DNA of 64,000 nucleotides, taken from Garcia nutans (Eukaryota > Streptophyta > Magnoliopsida > Malpighiales > Euphorbiaceae). The DNA lies in assembly GCA_947685225.1 (NCBI GenBank), contig CANTUV010000031.1:72955001-73019000 (forward strand), read 5' to 3'. The translations under genes were made by a program, and so were the position numbers. Each line of letters opens with the position of its first letter. The first letter of the stretch is position 1. A model generated the notes under the pieces. The model searched no databases, had not been told where the DNA came from, and was given only the letters and a program-made list of their open reading frames with translations. Below, one piece after another: positions 57,103-64,000 of this stretch.

Positions 57103-58015
57103 TACCACCATATCCTCTACCTTTACCTTTAGCGAAACCAAAATTTTTACGTCTGGCATTTTGGAGATCTATAGTGTAAGATTTCCCTTTACTTGCAATG
57201 AGTGCAATATTCTCAATCCTTCCATTTTCATTTTCAGTCTCCAAGTTCATGATCTTTCTTCTTGTTTCTTCTTGTTGCAGCATAACATAAACATTTCAGA
57301 ATGGAGGTAGCTCAATTCCCATTAAAATTTGACACTGGAAGTGCTCATATTCTGGTTTCATTTATATTTGACTCTGGAAGTACTCGTATTCTGGTTTCAA
57401 ACTAGCAAGAAAATTAAAGACTTTGCCCTGTTCAGCTCACTTTTGAGGAACAGACAGGTCAATTGTAGGTGGGTGATAAAGATATAACTCATCCCACAAA
57501 CATTTCATTTAGCCTAAATGTTTCACGAAGAATTTCTCTCCTTGTTTTGCTTTGACTTTATTTTTCTTTATCTCAAATATCTTACTCAAATTATTTTGTT
57601 GACTCTAAATACTCTTAATAGAGTCCCACAAATCTCTTACATTTGCTGCAAATATAAAGACTTCATATAACTTAAGACTCTCTTGAGTTTAGGATCCATG
57701 AAATGACAACTTGATCATTTGCTTGCCAATCTTCATAGCCAAAATCATTAGGTTCAGGAGCTTTGATTTTTCCATTGATGTAGCCAACTTTGATTTACCA
57801 CAAAGATATAAAGATGCAGCTCTATAGCTTGATAATAATTTAAGCCATTCAAGGGAATTGAGGTAAGTTAATAATGGTATTTGGATCAAACTCATAGATA
57901 ATAGATTTTTTAGAGTTACCTGATGTACCCATTGATTTGGATTCACTTGCTATTCGGGAGAAAGAAATTTATGCAAATGCAAGGGATTCAAGTTTGTGAC
58001 ATTCACATCAAAAAC
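57103..58015 (-). pseudogene. Copia A gag (right of copia B)
   Basis: From about 57932 (MGTSGNSKKSIIYEF) the gag reads with frame changes through a YRAASLYLCGKSKLATSMEK segment, an adjacent NDFGYEDWQANDQVVISWIL-like frame near 57735, and finally LQQEETRRKIMNLETENENG and NFGFAKGKGRGYGG (57283-57103), the basic run that normally precedes the zinc knuckle. The knuckle itself is on the other side of copia B. 57300-57650 is barely readable. Confidence 0.78.
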
Positions 58016-58027
58016 GCTCTAATACCA
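58016..58027 (-). promoter_or_regulatory. Copia A primer-binding site
   Basis: The minus strand reads TGGTATTAGAGC directly after the 5' LTR, one base different from the usual site. Confidence 0.88.
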
Positions 58028-58299
58028 TGTGGTGAAAAATAAAAGCAACAATAAAGAATGAATAAAAGGAGACGAGAAATTAAATGGATACAATAAAGTT
58101 TGCCTACATCCACTATAGAAGATGATCTTTTTATTATGTTTACAACAGAGAACAATCCCTGATTACAAGATATTTATACAAGAGAAGGAAAGAATAATAA
58201 AGGGAAGAATCCCTATATTATAGCTAATCAATAACAGGAAGAAAAAAACAATAAAAATATTTAACACCTTAATTTTCTCGTGTAACCTCTCTCTTAACA
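58028..58299 (-). repeat. Copia A 5' LTR (272 bp)
   Basis: Full-length partner of 42098-42369. Followed by CTTAC, the outer target duplication. Confidence 0.9.
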
Positions 58300-58304
58300 C
58301 TTAC

Positions 58305-59787
58305 GAATGAAGTTGATAAGTAAAATGGTTGTATTTTGCAATATATGTCTGCTTTTTCATGTTTTTGCCTTTCCCTATTTCGCCTACTTCAAGAATGCAT
58401 TAGCCATCAGTCAGTAGTTGCTGCTTAATTAGTATTTCCTATGTGCTGGGTAGTGGACTGTACTTTTTCTTATTTTTGTTCGTCAAGTAATGTTATATGT
58501 TCCTTACAAAAAGCCTTTTTCTTCACATCCTTACCACTCTGAAAATACCTTTAATACCATTTATCTCTCGTAGAATAACTTCAATATCATTAAGCTGGAA
58601 CTCATTGATGATATTTTCAGAACTTATGAGATCAAAACTAAAATAGAACTTTCAGATAATGCACTCTTTGACATTTTCTTCATATGGGGAATCTTTACAT
58701 CTTGTATAAATTAAATTTCATTGTCAACTCAATGGAAAAACTTACCACAAAATTCACATCTTCATGCATGTAAATTCTAGCCACAAGTTGCTTTTTTCAA
58801 AAAATTGTAACCATCTAGCATAACTCTTGCTCAAGTCTTTAAGACAATCTATGGCACTTGCTTAACTGTTGATTCTTCGAACTTAGCAGTGAACACATAC
58901 ATCAAATAAGAAATAGCAGCAATTGACTAACTATAAGCGCTTTGCAGCTTAAACCATAATAGTACTATTTAAATCTCATGTTGGGTTTTATACAAAATAA
59001 AAATGTAGTGGAAACATGAAATTTAATAAATTTCATTCGACATGGATCTCGTTCAAACTATTAAGGCTATAATCAATAGATAAGAATAACACATTTGTGT
59101 TAATTCATCAAGAGTATATCAAAAATTGCTCTTCGTGCTTGAATTGTCGCAAGCCACAAATTGTCCAATTGTTTGGTCTCTAACAGTATCAATATGAATT
59201 GACAATTAAAAAACTCTATAACTAAATTTTAGAGAATTGATAAGTAATAGAAATCTTTGAACGCTAGCTCTTAAAATCTCTCTATAAACGTTTGGTGACT
59301 CTCTTGATTAGGGTCTCTTTAGAAGCTTATTTATAGAAAAAACATAGGTTAATAATTAATTTTATTTATTTATTTATTTAATCCCCTAAAATAAATAATT
59401 AAACCTAATAAGCTTTAGACAATTTTCAATTAAGTTCTTTCTTAACATTTTAGGTTAAAATTGTAGTCCCTATAAATTATAATTTTACCCTTATATCATA
59501 AAATTTATTTACAATCAAGTCATAATTGATTAAACTTCTCATTTTATTTTCTCGCTTCAATTCATATGTATGTGACCCATTAGGTTTCAAATATATTAGC
59601 AATAAATATGATTAATTTATTAATCTATATTTAAACAGCAAGAACATTGTCTAACAACATATCAAAACTACCCAAATATTTGAATTGTCAATAGTGGTTT
59701 GACTTAACCTTTCAGAGCATGGTTTCTCAGTATAACTAATATCCCTTTATCAATAATATTCTAATTTAATAATTTAAGTATAGAGTG
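58305..59787. other. Gene-free stretch, probably repeat-derived
   Basis: No coding signal on either strand. The part from about 58980 to 59780 contains stretches (AGTCGCAAGCCAC-like, GTGACCCATTAGGTTTC at about 59573-59589, then repeated TTTATTTATTTATTTA) that look like a non-coding LTR-type repeat, but I could not find ends or a second copy. Confidence 0.3.
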
Positions 59788-62662
59788 TGTAACATCCCCT
59801 GACAATTATCAAATAAAGCTATCAGAGAATATTACTCAATATACTATCAGTAATCTAATCAATTCATCGACGAAGTTTCCTTTCAAATTGTTACTAATAA
59901 AAAATTTTAAATAATAATACAATTTGTATAATACAATACTTATAAATCTAACATTTAAATAAATCTCCAATATCTCCAATAAATCAAATACTAAGTATAA
60001 ATCAGATAACTATCATAAGTTTGTCAATCCAAAATAAATATATAATACATTACTAGATTTGATAATTATTCACTAAAATCTAAAACTTTATTCTCTAAAT
60101 ATATATTTCTTTTACGTTTACAAATTTGTACAATCTCTTAAATAGCAAAAAAAAAATTATATATATATATATATTTCATAACTTACAAGAACAATATACA
60201 CTTTATTTTCACTTCTTAACTTACTCTGATGATATGATACCTGCATATCAAAAAAAATTTAATATGCTAAGCAAAGCTTAGTGGTTCTTGTATAAACACA
60301 TTTTGTCACTAAATATTAAAGAAAATACTTACGAAAATACAGTAATAATTCTCAGTTTTAATAAACATTTCAATATATTAAATATTCTCATTAACAAACT
60401 AACACAATATTTTGCTTGCACAAATAATAATTTTAACTTTATAAAAATCACCATGCTATACTACACTTTCAAAATTATAACTTTTCTCTTTTTGAATTAT
60501 TTCATTTAAGACTTACTTTCTCATTTGTTAACATTGCTCATATTACACTTATGTTGTTTTTCAATAAGACTTACTTTTCAGCTTCATATATAAGATAATT
60601 TTATTCAATTTATAATTTTGGCACTTTGATTTAGTATTATACTTTAGAGCACTTTGCATCTTATATTATTATATATACTTTCAATCATTATAACACTTAG
60701 AAAGTTATTGATTGATTCAATATTTTGAACATAATATTTTTATTCCATGCATTAGAACATTCACTGGAAATATTATTATATACATTATCAATCACTTTCA
60801 CATTGTAACATAGTAAGTCGATTTTAAATAATTGACTTATATTATTATTTTATATTTCTTTCATTATTCATAACATCATATTCATATATATTTTCAATAT
60901 AGATAACTTCATTAAATATGCTCATACATACTGAACTCAGATCATAGATTTGGATAACGGGTCACTGAAGCAATTTTAATGTCAAATCTCAAGAATATAT
61001 AATGCCAAATATATCCACTGTCACTAATGACGCAATGTTTCCATTAATGGCACGATGTGCCCATTATCACTATGGATATTCTCTCTCTGGTTAGCCATTC
61101 GATTCCAAGCTAGATTTAAAATCAATATTGTTTGGACAATTCATTAATTTTAGTTAACATTGAATTATGTGTACTATTTCAATGGAACAATACTTTGTTC
61201 AACATTTAGTATTACACATATTTGTCATATATCCAAAGTTTATTACTCTTTTCTATACTTTTAACACATAAATATGAATCCTCAACACAAGGATAAGAAA
61301 TACAAACATACAAGCCTCATACCAAGCTCGTTTATCATAAAATACAAGCCAAAAATATCATCCAAGTATCTCACGGCAGTGGCATCTCAACCCCACACCC
61401 GTGGAATACAAACGACCATTGTAGACCCCCACAGTCGTGGCACTCAACCCCCACGGCCGTGGCATTCTAAATGGCTCTGTTTCATTAAAATTTTTAAATA
61501 AACAGCCTCACTTTAAATCCCACAGTCGTGACACTCAGTTACCACGCCCGTGGAATTGGTTTTGAGTCTGTCTTTGGAGTAAATCTTCCTCCAATAGTCC
61601 CAACTTCAATACAACGCCTATGGTACACATGAGCCACGCCCGTGGCATCCCAAAATCATATTTTTTGCACTTTTAACTTTATTAAACACAAACATAAAAT
61701 AAAAATAAAGATGTATCAAAATAAAATTATTGACATAAAAAGAGTTCATATCAAATACTTTACTTAAACTTCAATTAATCAAGCCTTCAATCATCACTCA
61801 TGGATAAAAATAATATCAAACCTTCCAATTCTTATAAAGGTTGAATTAAGAACCATACTCATCAATAGAAGTTCTTTTAATTCATTTTTCACTCATCAAT
61901 CCTTTTAATCAATACTTTCAAGAAATATTTCATTATAAATGATTCAATAAATCAATTCAAACATTAAAACTCATAAAAATTTAATTATTTGAAAATTAAA
62001 ATACATAAGCACATACCTCTTCAAAATCCTTCTTTTTCTCTTTAATCACTTGTTGATAATCACATCTACTCTAGCTAATTCTCTTAAAAATTTGTAACAA
62101 AAGATGAATTTTCTTTGATTCTTGATTAATTTGATAAAAGAAAGAAGAAAGTAGAGAAGATGGTGATGGTGGTGGTAGATGGCGTGGATGATGGAGAAAG
62201 AAGAAAGGAGAATGTTCTACATATACACACACATGTCCACTTATATATATATATAGTTTAATCTAGTGTGGTCTTAGCTATGGTGCATCCTCTTTCTTAT
62301 TCTTTGATTCTAATTCGATTTTTAATCCTGTAAAGCCATAAAAATAATTTCATCAATAAATTTTGAGATATATTATTCATTATTCTCTACTTATAGTATT
62401 CATCCATACTACTTTTATCACTGTACACTATCAATTATCAATATTAGTTAAAAAGTTTTCTATTTAAAATTTTAAACATTACATAGTGTGTCTGCTATAT
62501 TAAATCATATTAGTTTTCTTACCATTAGCTATTGATTGCTTGAATGAAATTTCAAATCTAATTTGTTAATTTCATTCCACCTTGCGATTTTATGATCATT
62601 ACTAACGAAAATAATTAGAACATTTTTCGTAATTTACCTAGGGTGATGAATCCCACGTTACA
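59788..62662. repeat. Complete chromovirus-type LTR (solo, about 2.9 kb)
   Basis: It starts TGTAACATCCCC at 59788 and ends CCCACGTTACA at 62662, so it has TGTAAC...GTTACA ends. It carries the GCTAAGC...GCTTAGTGG palindrome (about 60268-60284), a GATGTGCCCATTATCA-type repeat block (61015-61075), GC-rich CCACG/CGTGG palindromes (61370-61650) and a purine tract near 62140. No coding sequence. No target duplication is found because its right side abuts a second LTR copy. By analogy with G1 the element would be on the minus strand. Confidence 0.65.
61370..61655. repeat. Cluster of CCACG.CCGTGG-type palindromes
   Basis: About eight short GC-rich inverted motifs (for example CCCACACCCGTGG, CCCACGGCCGTGG, ACCACGCCCGTGG) within 290 bp of AT-rich LTR. 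Spacing is irregular (about 20-60 bp). Confidence 0.75.
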
Positions 62663-64000
62663 CTATACATTCTTATATAATTATATATACTTTCAATCAT
62701 TATAACACTTAGAAAGTTATTGATTGATTCAATATTTTGAATATAATATTTCTATTTCATGCATTAGAACTTTCACATAAAATATTATTATATACATTAT
62801 CAATTACTTTCACATTATAACACAGTAAGTCGATTTTAAATAATTGACTTATATTATTATTTTGTATTTCTTTCATTATTCATAACATCATATTCATATA
62901 TATTTTCAATATAGATAACTTCATTAAATATACACATACACACTGAACTCAGATTATAGGTTTGGATAATGGGTCACTATAGCAAGTTTAATACCAAATC
63001 TCAAGAATATATAATAGCAAATATGTCCACTGCCACTGATGACACAATGTGTCCATTAATAGCACGATGTGCCCACTATCACTATAGATATCCTCTCTTT
63101 GGATAGCCATTTAATCCCAAGCTGGATCTAAAATCAGCATGGTTTGGGCAATTCAATAATTTTAGTTAACATTGAATTAACATTGAATTATGTGTACCAT
63201 TTCAATGGAACAATACTTTGTTTAGCATTTAGTATTACACATATTTGTCACATATCCAAAGTTTATTACTCTTTTTCATACTTTTAACACATAAACATGA
63301 ATCTTCAACACAAGGATAAGAAATATAAACATACAAGCCTCATACCAAGCTCGTATATCACAAAATATAAGCGAAAAACATCATCTAAGTACCCCACGGT
63401 CGTGGCATCTCAACCCCACGCCCATGGGATACAAAATGAAGCTACCAAATACCATTATAGACCCCCCACAGTCGTGGAACTCAACCCCCACAGCCGTGGC
63501 ATTTTAAACGGCTCTTTTTCATTAAAATTTTTAAACAAGCAGCATCACTTTAAATCCCACAGTCGTGGCGCTCAATTTCCACACCCGTCGCAATGGTTTT
63601 GGGTCTGTCTTCTGAGTAAATCTTCCTTCGGCAGTCCCGACTTCAATACCACGCCCATGATACCCATAAGCCATGCCCATGGCATCCCAAAATTTTTATT
63701 TTCTACACTTTTAACTTTATTAAACAAACATATTGAAAATCTAAGTTAAAGATGTATCAAAATCAAATTTTTAACATAAAAAGAGTTCATATCAATTACT
63801 TTACTTAAACTTCAATTAATCAAGCCTTCAATCATCACTCATGGCTAAAAACAGCATCAAATCTTCCAATTCTTATAATGGTTGAATTAAGAACCATTCT
63901 CATCACATAAAAGTTCTTTTAATTCATTTTTCACTCATCAATCCACTTAATCAATACTTTCAAGAAATAATTCATTATAAATGATTAAATAAATCAATTC
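62663..64000. repeat. Second, 5'-truncated copy of the same LTR (runs off the window)
   Basis: From 62663 the sequence aligns with about 60650 onward of the first LTR (offset near 2.02 kb) and continues to the window end. It includes the repeat block (63030-63085), a second palindrome cluster (63390-63690) and the same flank. The first ~870 bp of the LTR are missing. It abuts the terminal TTACA of the first copy directly. Confidence 0.8.
63390..63690. repeat. Second CCACG/CGTGG palindrome cluster
   Basis: Same place in the second LTR copy, with changes in many motifs (for example CCCACGCCCATGG, CACACCCGTCG). The inverted symmetry is being lost mainly by C/T and G/A changes. Confidence 0.7.

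Larger units (their letters stand above)
42098..58299 (-). mobile_element. Copia A: old Ty1/copia host of three nested insertions
   Basis: It has 272-bp LTRs at both ends (42098-42369 and 58028-58299), a primer-binding site next to the right one and a purine tract (complement CTCTCCCCTT) next to the left one. The outer target duplication is CATAC (42093-42097) versus CTTAC (58300-58304). Net length after removing the three inserts is near 4.9 kb. Gag, zinc knuckle, protease, integrase, linker, RT and RNase H occur in order on the minus strand, each with stops. The insert sites are RT (solo LTR), the integrase-RT linker (gypsy C) and the gag zinc knuckle (copia B), and the reading resumes correctly across each. 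Confidence 0.9.

Overview
The window is transposon-rich DNA from a flowering plant, most likely a eudicot. Evidence: one spliced host gene of a plant amino-acid-transporter family with GT-AG introns; very AT-rich spacer; many Ty1/copia and Ty3/gypsy elements whose primer-binding sites resemble initiator methionine tRNA; and Helitron-like repeats. I cannot name the species. There is no operon, CRISPR array or RNA gene that I can support.

The one convincing host gene is at 30033-33216 (+). It has five exons with consistent reading frames and encodes a 478-residue amino-acid transporter close to lysine/histidine transporter-like 8. Its second intron holds a decayed Helitron-like repeat, and a longer relative lies 1.4 kb upstream. 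Everything else recognisable is transposon or transposon-derived. At the left edge (83-1806) are a coiled-coil fragment and a decayed Ulp1-type (C48) cysteine protease. A gypsy LTR-like stretch (2205-4560) and a 21-bp minisatellite (4681-4893) follow.

At 6684-8813 lies a very young, internally deleted copia element (copia F, minus strand): its two 160-bp LTRs are identical, it has a CCCTA target-site duplication (TSD), and it carries an inverted 109-bp piece of its own LTR. A decayed chromovirus (G1, minus) fills 10363-18491. A decayed copia (copia E, plus) spans about 18850-25307 and is split by a solo LTR (20400-22560, TSD TAACT).

To the right of the gene, copia D (minus, about 33776-40815) is split by a non-autonomous gag-only LTR element at 35437-38085 (TR-GAG type, TSD TGATT). 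Copia A (minus, 42098-58299, TSD CATAC/CTTAC) is split three times: by a solo LTR (42953-44634, TSD CACAG/CACAA), by a deleted chromovirus (gypsy C, 45576-52990, TSD TTTTG) and by a young gag-protease-only copia (copia B, 54858-57097, TSD ATTTC) with an uninterrupted 596-codon reading frame. The right edge (59788-64000) holds one full-length chromovirus-type LTR abutting a second, truncated copy.

The window therefore reads as layered insertion history around one living gene. The most distinctive items are the short non-autonomous copia derivatives (copia F, TR-GAG, copia B), the Helitron-like repeats flanking and inside the transporter gene, and GC-rich CACG/CGTG palindrome clusters in otherwise AT-rich chromovirus LTRs.
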